Below are positions 23,470 through 33,364 of a stretch of 64,000 nt of DNA, one piece after another. The notes beneath the pieces were generated by a model that saw nothing but the letters and a program-made list of their open reading frames with translations, ran no database searches and had not been told where the DNA came from. The translations under genes were made by a program, and so were the position numbers. The stretch lies in the NCBI RefSeq assembly GCF_014898055.3, contig NW_023604295.1:67357730-67421729 (forward strand), in the 5' to 3' direction. The first letter of the stretch is position 1; every line of letters starts with the position of its first letter. This DNA comes from Talpa occidentalis (lineage: Eukaryota; Chordata; Mammalia; Eulipotyphla; Talpidae).

Positions 23470-23965
23470 TGACATATGTTTTCTTATTTGTTTTCTATTG
23501 CAGTACAAAATTTTGTTAGGATTTCATTAGATTATTTCTGTATTTGTCACCAGAAAAATTCCTGCTAGCTTTATATTTGTCTTTGCTTTCTATTTTTTTC
23601 CAATTTGGTCATTTGCCTTATGCTATCGAATGTATTTAGCTTTTCTCCTGCCCATTCTTTGCAGCAAGTCAGTAGAGTCTTTTTTTTTTTTTTTTTTGAT
23701 ATATATTCAAATATTTGTTCCTGGGATCACAAGATGCAATATTTAATCAATGCTTTGTAAGTAAGTATACTTTTGCAAATGTTAATGCTTGTCTCAATTT
23801 AAAATCCTTAAATACCAATATATTTAAAGTATGTAGTATTCATGCTCTGGGATGCAGACTAAATATTTGAGGAGGCTAAATGATTATTTGAAACTAAATG
23901 AAATATAAATTTTATAAACATGTTTTGGACATCTCATACTTAATATTCAGTACTTACTCATTTTG
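23470..23965. other. No feature apart from a T-run
   Basis: Contains a run of about 19 T at 23680-23698. Nothing else is recognised. Confidence 0.5.
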
Positions 23966-23983
23966 CTTATTTCCTAGCTCTTT

Positions 23984-24250
23984 TTTAAAAAAAGATTTAT
24001 TTATTTATGCATACAAGAACTGGGGTACAGGCCAGAGGTATGGGAGGTGAGAGGATTCACCAGAGACAGAGTGGGGAACAGAACAGGCAGATTGACTGAA
24101 ATACACTGCTGAGGGGAGCAGTAGGCGAGTCTGGAGAGGTCTGCTGTGCCATGTGGGTCACCTCCCTGTCTGGGGATTGAACTTGTGCTTCAGTGGCTGT
24201 GGATAACTTCATAGGCACTATCTTAACCCCTTGCGCCACGAGGGAGGCCC
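23984..24250 (-). repeat. tRNA-derived SINE, older subfamily
   Basis: Antisense copy with TSD CTTATTTCCTAGCTCTTT at 23966-23983 and 24251-24268. It has the older-type arm ACAAGAACTGGGGTACAGGC and head CGCCACGAGGGAGGCCC. Confidence 0.94.
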
Positions 24251-24268
24251 CTTATTTCCTAGCTCTTT

Positions 24269-25180
24269 GATAAATTTAGTTCTTATTTATGTCACCTTCT
24301 TTTACTAATTATTTGTCTACTATAAAATGTGTAGTGTATCTCCCAATAGATGTTAATCTCCTTGAGACAAAGAACATGTTGATATGTCTTTTTATTGTCC
24401 ATAAGACATAGCATGCAGTCTTGCATAGTTAGGTGCTAAAAATTACAATTATTTGACTACAAGTCCATGAAGATCATTTTCACGTGACTGATAGCTATTG
24501 CTAAACAATTAGTTGCTCCCCAGCTATGGAGATAAGGAAGGTCTCTGTTTTTTTTTTTCTCAGTTTGCTTCTTCAGGTTTTTCCTTTGTTGAGAGTGAAC
24601 TAAGAAAGATATTGAAAAGCATTAAGTCTGACTCCAAGATCAAACTGTATCCACTCTTAGGAGGGAGGGAATGAAATATGAACTCCTTCAGCCTCTTCTC
24701 CTCAGTCTATCAACTACTCACCTCAAAATAGTCACCTGCTGAGAAAGTTGAAAATATTTTTACATGTAGGCATTATACAACAAATACTATGACATATTGT
24801 GTGAGGAAGATATCACACCTGCAGACACTTGCATCAATAGTTTCCCAACTGATCACCTGTGTAGTATATCTCAAATTCATTCCATTTTCCCATTACAAAG
24901 AGTAATGGGCCCTTCCAAATGTGTTCTGTAAAAACTCAGATTCTCATGTCAAAAACAATACCTGACTTTCCTAGTGTCTATCAATGAGACAGTCTTTTGT
25001 GGATTGCACAATGTCTTCATAAAGAAGGCCTTCTATTAATTGCAATTACTCATGGAAAGAATAGTATGGTAAATTCCTAACATCAAATATACTGAAATGG
25101 AGAAAAAGTAACAAAACATATAATGCAAAACAAATTAATTCTTTAGAATTTTGCCCCAGGGACAGACCGACTGGGGTAAA
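24269..25180. other. No recognisable feature
   Basis: Unassigned AT-rich DNA. Confidence 0.5.
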
Positions 25181-25183
25181 GGA

Positions 25184-25230
25184 AACCCTCTGGTCATACA
25201 CAGGTAAAAAACCCTCTGGTTATACACAGG
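25184..25230 (+). repeat. 26-bp tandem duplication next to the provirus
   Basis: AACCCTCTGGTCATACACAGG at 25184-25204 recurs as AACCCTCTGGTTATACACAGG at 25210-25230. It ends 11 bp before the retroviral TSD. Confidence 0.9.
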
Positions 25231-25241
25231 ATTTTATCCAT

Positions 25242-25247
25242 GTTGTT
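25242..25247. repeat. Proviral TSD, left copy
   Basis: GTTGTT directly abuts the LTR end TGTCGG. It matches 29111-29116 exactly. Confidence 0.9.
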
Positions 25248-25364
25248 TGTCGGCCCGTCCCGCAGGCCGACGGGGTTCAGGAACACGGCGGAGGGGCTGG
25301 GGATGAAAAACGCATCTACTCACATGGCTGGCTGCAGGAACTCACGCTTTATTTCCGAGGGGGC

Positions 25365-25368
<4 letters not shown>

Positions 25369-25417
<49 letters not shown>
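25369..25417. repeat. (AT)n microsatellite inside the 3' LTR
   Basis: About 24 AT units sit where the other LTR has only GATATATG. The tract accounts for most of the length difference between the LTRs (241 versus 199 bp). Confidence 0.97.
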
Positions 25418-25421
<4 letters not shown>

Positions 25422-25423
25422 TC

Positions 25424-25474
25424 TGCGCATGCGTTTTACGTGGCTTGCGCATGTGCTTCGGTCTGCGCATGCGC
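25424..25474 (-). promoter_or_regulatory. Three NRF-1-like palindromes in the 3' LTR
   Basis: TGCGCATGCGT (25424-25434), TGCGCATGTGC (25446-25456) and TGCGCATGCGC (25464-25474). The last is a perfect core of the NRF-1 consensus (YGCGCATGCGCR); the first two each differ by one base. Confidence 0.7.
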
Positions 25475-25488
25475 TTTGGTTATTGACA

Positions 25489-25502
25489 GCTCCCCCGTTT
25501 TT
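25489..25502 (-). promoter_or_regulatory. Polypurine tract
   Basis: Minus strand AAAAACGGGGGAGC sits directly upstream of the 3' LTR start. This is the standard position for plus-strand DNA priming. Confidence 0.75.
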
Positions 25503-25820
25503 ACTTTCTGTGCATGCGCTTTCCATGGACCTTGCACCTTTCTGTTAAGATTGCATTAGATTTGTAGTTTTTTCGGTTGGCGGAAGCGGACACTACCTCA
25601 GGTCTCTCTGTCAGCCAGAAAGCATTATTGCCAAGGCGTTATTGCCAAAGTTAAGTTTTGCGTCTGTTATTGACAGCGGACACACAAAGGCCTGTCTTAG
25701 GTTGTGGCAGGTATGCACCCATGCTTACCTGTCATGGCTGTCCGCCACCTGGATTCCGGATAAGGTGACGGTGCTGTCTTAGGTTGCTATGGGGCACACC
25801 ACCATCTTACCCGTCATTGG
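25503..25820 (-). other. Proviral region between env and the polypurine tract
   Basis: Relatively CpG-rich sequence with another GTGCATGCGC motif (25512-25521) and a second TTATTGACAGC near 25668, like the LTR edge. No open frame is recognised. Confidence 0.5.
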
Positions 25821-25821
25821 C

Positions 25822-26433
25822 CTACAAGTGGTCTAGGGCAATACTTATCCAGACATTGGGGTCCTGAGAAGGTCTGTTCCATTGATGCCACAAGATGACA
25901 AAAATGACCCCTAGACAGAGGAAAATTAGACTGAGGAGTGAGACCGCTCCACCTAAGGATTTGACCAATCTCCAAGCTTTGGGGAGCCAGGAGAGGGCTT
26001 GATTGGGATTAATAGTGAGGATTTGATTAGCCAATTGGACAGTAAATTTAAGAAAGGTTTGGTTCAATGGGCCGCGCAGGTAGTCATTAAGGGAATAAAC
26101 TTGGGAGGAGTAGTTGGATACAATAGCAGGGGTAACGCAGGTGAAGGCATAGGTAGGCATACAGGGGATATGAGCAGTTAAAGTCAGTAAGTCTATTTCT
26201 TCCTGTATTAAGAAAACTTGTTGATTCAACTGGAGTAGTCCTACTGTGAGATGGTTGTTGATGGAATTTTGTGTGAGAAAGGCGCTGGAGACTCTTTCTG
26301 AGAGAAGGTTGATGGTATCTGCGTTGATACGAAGTTGGGTAGAGCTAGGCCGCTGACCACCGCGGACACAGCTGCCAACGTCGAGAAGACGGAGATCAAG
26401 GCACCAACAACCAATGCTTGACCTGCTTGTCAA
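25822..26433 (-). pseudogene. env: env transmembrane (TM) subunit fragment
   Basis: A 203-codon minus-strand open frame. From about residue 38 it has the features of a betaretroviral TM subunit: a heptad-rich helix (about 40-85), the C-X7-C motif at residues 91-99 followed by VTP, two N-glycosylation sequons (NYS, NQT), and a hydrophobic membrane segment at about 160-182. A short tail of about 20 residues follows. The first 35 or so residues do not look like Env, and the region that should hold the fusion peptide appears to lie in another frame, so there is a frameshift near 26330. The TM family identification is good. The exact viral lineage is not established. Confidence 0.75.
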
Positions 26434-26717
26434 TTTTGGATGATTGCCTGAGAAGTAGACTCAGACACATTGACAGGCATAATAACGACCTTAGGGAAAT
26501 GCATGACAACGAAGGAATTGCTGAGGGTTTTAGAACAACAAGAGGAAAGGTGACAGCTACAACTGAGGGAGGATTGATTGTTTAATGAAAGATTGAAAGA
26601 CACTATAGAAAGGAGTCCAGTGGTGGAATTGGTAGACAAGAATGACGGGAGAATACCCCCCTTTCTGGAAACCGGCAGAAAGAAAGGGGGATTATTAACT
26701 ATTGTCCCATGAATCAT
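26430..26717 (-). pseudogene. env: env surface (SU) C-terminal fragment
   Basis: A 95-codon minus-strand frame, Ser/Asn-rich with several N-X-S/T sequons and clustered cysteines (SCSCHLSSCCSK). It lies between the integrase-like end and the TM frame. It ends at a stop near 26430 with the TM continuing in another frame. Most of SU is missing. The assignment rests mainly on position and composition. Confidence 0.5.
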
Positions 26718-26729
26718 GTTGTTCAGAAG

Positions 26730-26940
26730 GTTTGGAGAGCACCTCTTTGTTGGGCGGATCGGAGGGCGGACTATGAAGTAAGCGAGTCAGCCGAAGAGGG
26801 ATCCAACGAGGCTGAGGTTGACCTGGAGGAAAGATACAAAGGGATCCAGGTGCCTCGGCGAGGACCGGAGCCAGTGGTTGCCATTGAAGGGAGTGGGGCT
26901 CTTTCCAAACAACTGAGCGGATAGAATGATTGGCCTCTGT
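26730..26940 (-). pseudogene. pol: pol integrase C-terminal fragment
   Basis: One minus frame has PGSLCIFPPGQPQPRWIPLRL, resembling the end of betaretroviral integrase, where a Phe-Pro turn precedes WIP and a basic tail. It joins almost directly to the RT fragment at about 26940, so most of RT, RNase H and the integrase core has been deleted. Confidence 0.5.
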
Positions 26941-26943
26941 TTG

Positions 26944-27350
26944 TCAATGGACCTTCGCTCTTGTTAATTTAGTTTGGGTGTACAGATGGAAGGGTGAAAG
27001 CAAATCAAGGGGAATCCTCGGGGTGAAGAGGAATGGAGAAAAAACAATCTTTAATGTCAATGACGGCCATGGGGAAGTCCTTGGGGATTCCTGAGGGGTC
27101 GGGAAGGCCTCACTGAACCGGGCCAAAAGGGACCATGATTTTGTTAACTTTCCGGAGATCATGTAACAGTCGCCAGTTGCCAGAGGATTTTTTGATGACA
27201 AAAATAGGGAAGTTCCATGGGGAGGTGGAGGGAACAAAGTGTCCAGCTGTTAGTTGATTTTTAACAAGAAAATGAGCCGCCTGTAGTTTTTTTCTAGACA
27301 GGGGTCACTGAGGGATCCATTTACTAGACCCAGATGTCGTTGCTCGGTTC
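26944..27350 (-). pseudogene. pol: pol reverse transcriptase N-terminal fragment
   Basis: Minus-strand pieces in different frames match the RT finger/palm start: an EKxxRRLIFLL-like stretch, PHGTSLF near 27210, then a run around 27170-27010 equivalent to the block that binds the primer strand and the first catalytic-Asp region ([12 protein letters not shown], reachable by changing frame). Frameshifts interrupt it. The YxDD region is absent. Confidence 0.6.
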
Positions 27351-27479
27351 AAGCAAAGGTATTCAATTGGTATTATTTATAAACCTAAGAATCTCTGAAG
27401 CACTTCCGTAGAGTTAAGTAATTCAAGGCCATGGCTCTACAGGCTGTACCTGAAGAGTAATATTGTACAGGAGTCTTTT

Positions 27480-27765
27480 CTCCTTATTTAAATAAAAGGT
27501 TGTATTGTGGTTGGGATTTTGAGGTTAAATTTTGGCTCTGCTACTTAACAGTGGTATTTTTGAGTAGCTTATCTTAGTCTGACTTATACATAAAATGGGA
27601 TTATTACCTACCTTATGGGTTGTTGTGTTTTTGTATAGCTTATCTCAGTCTGACTCATACATAAAATGGGATTATTACCTACCTTATGGGTTGTTGGGAG
27701 GGTTCAAACTAAACGAATGCATGGAACACATTAAAACGTTGATTATACACTACAGGATTAGAGTG
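27480..27765 (+). repeat. MIR with an internal duplication
   Basis: TTGGCTCTGCTACTTAACAG, TAAAATGGGATTATTACCTACC and TTATGGGTTGTTGGGAGGGTT are typical MIR text in MIR order. The central part is duplicated in tandem (71-bp unit). Confidence 0.75.
27554..27695 (+). repeat. 71-bp tandem duplication within the MIR
   Basis: AGCTTATCTTAGTCTGACTT at 27566 recurs as AGCTTATCTCAGTCTGACTC at 27637. Both copies continue through ACATAAAATGGGATTATTAC with only a few differences. Confidence 0.9.
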
Positions 27766-28249
27766 ACTAGTAATCAGTACTATGTGAACATGGTGGTTAA
27801 TACGGAAGTTCTTTGGAATAGCATTTTTTAAGGTGTAAGGTTTGGTTGAATTTTACTTAAAGTATCACTGGGGACTATCATCCTCTAAATATTTTCTAAT
27901 TATGTTAAAATTTTGTGGCTCTGCTAGTTTATTTTTTAACTTACATTTAGAAAAGAAAAAAAAATGAGCACACTGGGATGAAATAAGTAGCAGAGGTATG
28001 CAGAGAACTAATCTATATGATGGCTAGGTGAAAACACTTTTTGCCTATTTTTTAAGATACTTTATCAAATACAAGTGAATGGACTTTTTTAGATTATGGT
28101 GAAGCTTATTATACTAATTTAAGTATGTAGATATCCTTTTACAACTATGATAATATAGATAGAGGGATATTAACTACAGAAATAATATGTAAAGAGAAAC
28201 TCCTAGGTGTTTTCCTCGCAGTATGTTTGAGAAAAGCTTGAGGAGGTGA

Positions 28250-28821
28250 ATTTTGAAAGAGCAGAAGTGAGGGACTGTACAAGCCCCCGGAAGTAGAGTG
28301 GGAAGGGAGGGATACCGCTGATTTTTGGTTAATGGGGGTGGTCTATCATAGGGAGGTGGACAGTCTGTATTGTCCTCCACATCCCCCTCATCTGAAGAGG
28401 AATTTCCCCCTGGATTTGAGGATTGAGAAGGGGGGGTTTCCGTGGCTGAGCTTGCCGTGGCCGAGCATGTGGCGGGTGTAGTTTTGCTTTCGGATTGAGC
28501 CGCAGAGCGCAATGCCTCAGCCACTAGTTCACAAGCAGCTGCTCCCCCATCACTAAGGGCATCATAGACTAGTTGCCACACAGAAAGAATACGGGGGGGA
28601 ACAGTTTGGGGTCCGTAAAGGTCCCTGTGAAGAAGGAAGTCTTCTTTGATCTTTTCCCAGTTTCGTACTGAGACGGTGTCCTGCTGAAAGAAACATTTGC
28701 TGGTGTTTGCGAGGACTTAGACTAGATTATGAAGGGTCTGAACCTTAATGGGAGTTCCATAATGTTTAAGCAGAAGTTGTAGGGCTCTAACAAGTTGGCC
28801 CTTGGACATGGTATTGCCCAT
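28250..28821 (-). pseudogene. gag: gag matrix region, with premature stop
   Basis: The minus-strand frame begins MGNTMSKGQL at 28821. The N-terminal Met-Gly is the usual myristoylation signal of betaretroviral Gag. A TAA at codon 35 (28717-28719) breaks the frame, which then stays open. Further on there is a Ser/Thr/Pro-rich linker and a PPPY late-domain motif at 28348-28359, which in intact Gag recruits Nedd4-type ligases for budding. The frame runs into host-like DNA at about 28250, so capsid and nucleocapsid are missing. Confidence 0.75.
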
Positions 28822-28890
28822 GATGCCGATCACTTACCTAATCCTTACCTTACTGATTGATCGGTCCCTCAGAGGATCCCTCGTACTCGT

Positions 28891-28909
28891 GTCCCAACAT
28901 TGAGCGCCA
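28891..28909 (-). promoter_or_regulatory. Primer-binding site, tRNA-Lys1,2 type
   Basis: Minus strand TGGCGCTCAATGTTGGGAC lies two bases after the LTR end. It resembles the complement of tRNA-Lys1,2 (TGGCGCCCAACGTGGGGC) with a few mismatches, and fits tRNA-Lys3 less well. This is the primer type used by MMTV-like and HERV-K-like groups. Confidence 0.75.
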
Positions 28910-28911
28910 CT

Positions 28912-29110
28912 TGTCGGCCCGTCCCGCAGGCCGACGGGGTTCAGGAACACGGCGGAGGGGCTGGGGATGAAAAACGCGTCTACTCACATGGCTGGCTGCA
29001 GGAACTCACGCTTTATTTCCGAGGGGACAGGGATATATGAAAGTCTGCGCATGCGCTTTACGTGGCTTGCGCATGTGCTTCGGTCTGCGCATGCGCTTTG
29101 GTTATTGACA
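28912..29110 (-). repeat. 5' LTR (199 bp)
   Basis: Minus-strand LTR with TG...CA ends, TATA-like GATATATG at 29032-29038 and AATAAA at 29012-29017. It is very short for a betaretroviral LTR. Confidence 0.93.
29046..29096 (-). promoter_or_regulatory. Three NRF-1-like palindromes in the 5' LTR
   Basis: TGCGCATGCGC (29046-29056), TGCGCATGTGC (29068-29078) and TGCGCATGCGC (29086-29096), all upstream of the TATA-like site in viral orientation. Two are perfect NRF-1 cores. Confidence 0.75.
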
Positions 29111-29116
29111 GTTGTT
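29111..29116. repeat. Proviral TSD, right copy
   Basis: GTTGTT directly after the LTR edge TTGACA. Confidence 0.9.
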
Positions 29117-32100
29117 TGCATTGTTTGAATACTTGTCCAGCCTTTTCACTCTAATTAATCAAGTTAATATCAACAATTTTTCATTGTCTTTCAAAATTGA
29201 TGCTCTCATTTTCTGTAAAAGATGTCACAGCCATTATTTTATTTATTTACTCTATTTAAACTATTATTTCCTTGCCTATTGTTATTTCTTGAGAATCCAG
29301 ATTGGTAAGTATAGAATCAATTACTATTTCTCACAAGTTTTGAGCTTTTTTCTTTATGGCAAAATCATGGAGAGTTGAGACTCTTGTTCAGCATTATTAT
29401 GATGACCAAGCAAAGTTTGGTTCACTGGTATGAAAATTTGCTAACCCCAACATCATTTGTAAATATAAAGGTGGTGTGGATTTCCTGTGGCGAGTAGGTC
29501 CATAAACAGATGTTGTTGTGCTTGACGTAGTTTCCAGAAAGGCGAAGATGATCTGTCTTCTCTGCAACTTTTCTGTTTGAGGGAAAGAAGATGGCTGGGG
29601 TTTCAGGTAACTGCAGGATACAAACTGTTGGTGAATTTCCTTTGAGATACTCTCACCTTCCCTACCATCACATGGGGGATATGCGCGGCCAGATACTCTG
29701 TCATATGATGAGAACACAGGTGACAAAAAAGGAAATGATGATCAGCCACAATCAGGAAATATATTCTGTTACCTGAAAGTTATTCAAGGGAGGATTTTTA
29801 GACCTGAATGAAATTATTTCATATTTAGGTTACTATGACCAGTGTCTTTGTTTCAGTTCAGTTATATTTTATGAAGTTTCTTATGATTAGATCCATGTAC
29901 AATGTGAAATAAAAGTCAGAGCAAAACCCACAGTGTCAGCACAAGAACTGAATATCAAACTCCAGTAGAAGAAAATACTGCTCATTCAGTGATCTAAAAT
30001 ACATATTTGAGGGCATGTTGTGGGTACACTGGTGTCACTGCTGTCAGCTCACTATTCTCAAAGTTCATGGAACTATTTCTATTAAGATAGAGTGGGAGTA
30101 TAACATCCAAACAGATTATAGAATGACTTATTATTATAACCCTTGTTAGTCTCAAACAAGGTGAGTTACATATATTGTGATAGATATTATATGCGAATAT
30201 TTAGGATGAGTGTACTTAATACTAAGTATTAGGTGTATTTCACATCATTTCAGACAATTACATTTATAAACTATCTTGTTAAAATGCTACAGCTAAGCCC
30301 CCCCAAATAATATCCTGTTAAAGAATAAATCAAAACATAAAGTGATATTTTTTGATGTAGGAAAGATAGTCTATATTAACAGTGTTTTTTTAAACATATA
30401 ATTGGCAATATTTAGACCTAAATGGCCTGTTATATTTTTAAGGAGTGTATAACATGTGTTTTTGAATTTACTTGTTGTATGATATCTGAATTTATTTGAC
30501 AATGACAGAGAGGAAGTCAGCACAAAAGAAATCCCATATTGCAAGACAGTGCCAATTGGCTGAAACCATCAAATGTTCAGTCTGTTTCATAAGAAAGGAA
30601 GAAAAATGCATGGTGTTGCCAGGTAGATCAATAAACACATTAAATACATACTTTGGTCAATTTTGGGGGGTCTATAACCTAGCCTATGATTAAACACTTC
30701 CTAATATCATGTGCATCTGAAGCTTTAATAATTTTCCTACAGAAGTCCACACTTGAATCTTAACACTTTGATTCGCCAGTGTCCATCAAATCTCACTGAC
30801 AACCAAAAACTTAAAAATAAATCAAGATAGACTATAATGTTTGCTGTCAAGTAACAAGATAAAACAGACCTAGAAATTGTGAGCACAGTCTAAGGAAGAA
30901 ATTTGAGGAACAAAGTCAAAAATACTTTTACTAACTGGCTAGAAATTGAGAGGATTCCTTTTACACAAGTTTCTTATCACTGAGAAGCAGGATCCTGTAT
31001 TAATGAAAATTGGTTTCTGTGCCATTTCAGGATATTTATAGCCTATGTCATAAGAAGTATGTGTTCTTATGAAATAACTTTCTTATAGCTGAAATGCTCA
31101 ATCTTTAAGGACAGAGGGAGGATTGTTCTTAAATTAATTCAAAGTACATAATTAAGATTTTTCTAGCTAATTCAATGAAAAGCAAAGTTTTTGTGGGGAC
31201 AAGCTATTTAAATTTTAGTTTAAAAGTTTCCCTATACTGATTAAACCCTTATTTACTGTTTGGGATGATTAAAATGGTCTTCTAGAAGCCATTAAAAGTG
31301 ATAGTAATGCTTATTTTATAAAAACAATTTACTCATTTGGTCATTTATTTTTAGAAATTTTTACCTTCTACCATATGTGAATTATTCCCAGGACAAAAGA
31401 AATACAGCAATGAAGACATCAGATTTGATTTCTTCCTTCATGGAGCTTATAACTTGAAGTACAGATATGATCAGATACTCTTTCATGCACACACACACAT
31501 ACATGCACGACACCGCTAAGTGAAAAGTAGGAAAAGCTGATGGGGCTATCAGAACAAATATTAAAGGGAGTTTGTCTAATTTGGGCAGGCTTGGGGTAAT
31601 GTCTAGGAAGAAGTGCTACTTTATCTCTATGTAGAAGTGATATTTAAACTGGACATTGAGGAATGTGTGAGTGTTAACAAGATAAAATAAGGGAAGAGTA
31701 TTTTCATGTGGAGGGCTCAACATTTGCACAGCTGTGAAGCGAGGAAGAGGAGTGTGGACAGAGGTGGTCTTGGATGTCAGCTGAACACGAGCCCCCTGAT
31801 ACCATGGTTAGTATTTGAGACTTAATCTCTCAAACAATGGAAGCCAATGAATAAGAAAATTAAATTAAAAAATTTGCCTCCTTAAACAAAATATTTTAAT
31901 TGGCAAAATGAAAAGCACATAGAATCTTTGCTTACTCTCCATATTTCTCCTCCCAGTAATTCCGTTCTAAGTTTATATAATTGCAAGTTTTGAGCTGTAT
32001 TCTAGTTTCACAGGGGATTTTCAGAAACAAAGATTTAGTCATCAAGGGTAATGATGACCTCATTATAAGCATGTGTTACTTACACATATATTAGCATTTT

Positions 32101-32518
32101 TTTCATGATAGAAAATTCCCAATTGGGATCTGATGATTTCAGTGTGCTGTATAGATCAGAAAAAGCCAATGAGTAGGTGGCATTCTCTAAATCAGTTTTA
32201 TCAGTCTAGGGTTGACAGGGTCAGTACTTGATGAATGGTCATTACTGGATTGCAGATGAATAATTTTGGCCATTTAGCAAACAGGGATTGAGGGACTCTT
32301 AAGAAAGATGTCTGGACTTGGAAACTGAAGATCTCTGACCTAGAATCAGGAGATGCGGATAAGTGATATGAGAATACCAGGCATCTTTGAGGAACCAGGG
32401 CAGAAAGATTATGGTTCCCCTTCTGTCTATAGATGTACCCTGGCATGTGTACCTGGGGACATCATGAAATTTCCAGTGGAAGTATTTATCATTCTTTTTA
32501 TTCATTTCTCTTTCTCTT

Positions 32519-32520
<2 letters not shown>
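29117..32520. other. No recognisable feature
   Basis: About 3.4 kb. Open frames at 29397-29726 (minus, 109 codons) and 30496-30693 show no domain. CATGGAGCTTATAACTTGAAG near 31440 may belong to an unidentified ancient repeat. A short CA run lies at 31486-31499. Confidence 0.45.

Positions 32521-32522
<2 letters not shown>

Positions 32523-32555
<33 letters not shown>
32523..32555 (+). repeat. (AC)n microsatellite
   Basis: Sixteen uninterrupted AC units plus one A. Confidence 0.98.
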
Positions 32556-32556
<1 letters not shown>

Positions 32557-32950
32557 CTTTCACACTTCATTTTTCAATTTAATTTACTAGCTTCCCTCCC
32601 TTATTAATCCTTTTCTTTTTCTGAGCTGACCATAATATGAAACAGAGGTGAATGCTTAAAATTTTTGATATATTTATTTAAAGAAGATTTTGTAATTTCT
32701 ATATCATTTGATAATTTCACTAAAACTATAATAACCCTATATTGACATTAACCCTAAATTGCTCTAATTGGATCAAATTTATTTTTCTTATAATTAAGAA
32801 GTTCTTGATAGGAAAAATATAAGTTCTTTTTGTGGAACTGAGTGATATATTGAAATCTAAACAACAGGTAATGGCCTGTGATACCATATCACAATAATAA
32901 AATGTCACAATAACATTGGCTTCTATTTGGAATGGATATTTTTTCTTATA
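32556..32950. other. No recognisable feature
   Basis: Unassigned AT-rich DNA between the AC repeat and the L1 end. Confidence 0.5.
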
Positions 32951-32959
32951 TATCATACA

Positions 32960-33240
32960 TATTTTATTTTATTTTTTAATTATTTATTTTTATTTTAACA
33001 TTTATCATTTTTTTAATTTTTGTAAACAATATTTGCTTCCCCCCACCCCCTCAGGTTGAGTCCCCATAGAATTTCCTTCCCCAAGGCACCCATGCACCAT
33101 CACCACAGTCCCCTGTGCTCCTCCCTCCCTCCCCCTGATCCCTCTCCCTCCTCCTCCCCTGCAGTGTGTCTCTGGTTTATAATTGTCTGTTTTTGCTTTG
33201 TTGTGTTTTGTACTGTTATTATTATTATTTTTAACGATTA
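32960..33240 (-). mobile_element. 5'-truncated L1 3' UTR, antisense, older subfamily
   Basis: TTTTTGTAAACAATATTTGCTTCCCCCCACCCCCTCAGG split over the left part, then CAGTGTGTCTCTGGTTTATAATTG and TTTTGCTTTGTTGTGTTTTG. It shares its 3' UTR type with the L1 at 48366-49812, not with the young one at 6919. Confidence 0.8.
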
Positions 33241-33364
33241 TCCAGGTAGTAGATTAATAGCAATATGAGTTGATGAAACATTAGAAGTTAGTTGACCAGG
33301 TTGCTGGAAAAATCACACCGATTATATTAATAGTTGTACATAAAAAGTGCTAGGTTTAGAGTTT

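Larger units (their letters stand above)
25248..25488 (-). repeat. 3' LTR (241 bp, with AT expansion)
   Basis: Minus-strand LTR from TGTCAATAACC (25488) to GGGCCGACA (25248). It holds three NRF-1-like motifs, an (AT)n run replacing the TATA region, and a poly-A signal at 25348-25353. Outside the AT run it differs from the other LTR at about four positions. Confidence 0.93.
27365..28250. other. Host-like DNA captured within the provirus
   Basis: AT-rich sequence unlike the provirus on either side (25.5-27.3 kb and 28.25-29.1 kb, which are GC-richer). It has no retroviral reading frame and includes a MIR (27480-27760), an element far older than any retrovirus with near-identical LTRs. It lies inside the proviral TSDs. 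The edges are approximate. Confidence 0.65.
25248..29110 (-). mobile_element. Defective class II (betaretrovirus-like) endogenous provirus
   Basis: A minus-strand provirus bounded by TG...CA LTRs and a 6-bp TSD, GTTGTT, at 25242-25247 and 29111-29116. Six bases is the usual value for betaretroviruses. In viral order it has the 5' LTR (28912-29110), a Lys1,2-type primer-binding site, a gag matrix region with PPPY, about 0.9 kb of host-like DNA, an RT fragment, an integrase C-terminal fragment, env remnants, a polypurine tract and the 3' LTR (25248-25488). At 3.9 kb it is far shorter than a complete provirus. Large parts of gag, pro, pol and env are absent and the rest carry stops and frameshifts. 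It cannot produce virus. Confidence 0.9.

Noticed and set aside
25240..25548. 102-codon frame with a long Tyr-Ile repeat
   Set aside because: It is a translation of the LTR with its AT microsatellite.
29397..29726. 109-codon minus frame next to the provirus
   Set aside because: It lies outside the TSD, so it is not viral. No family is recognised and there is no promoter or splice support.
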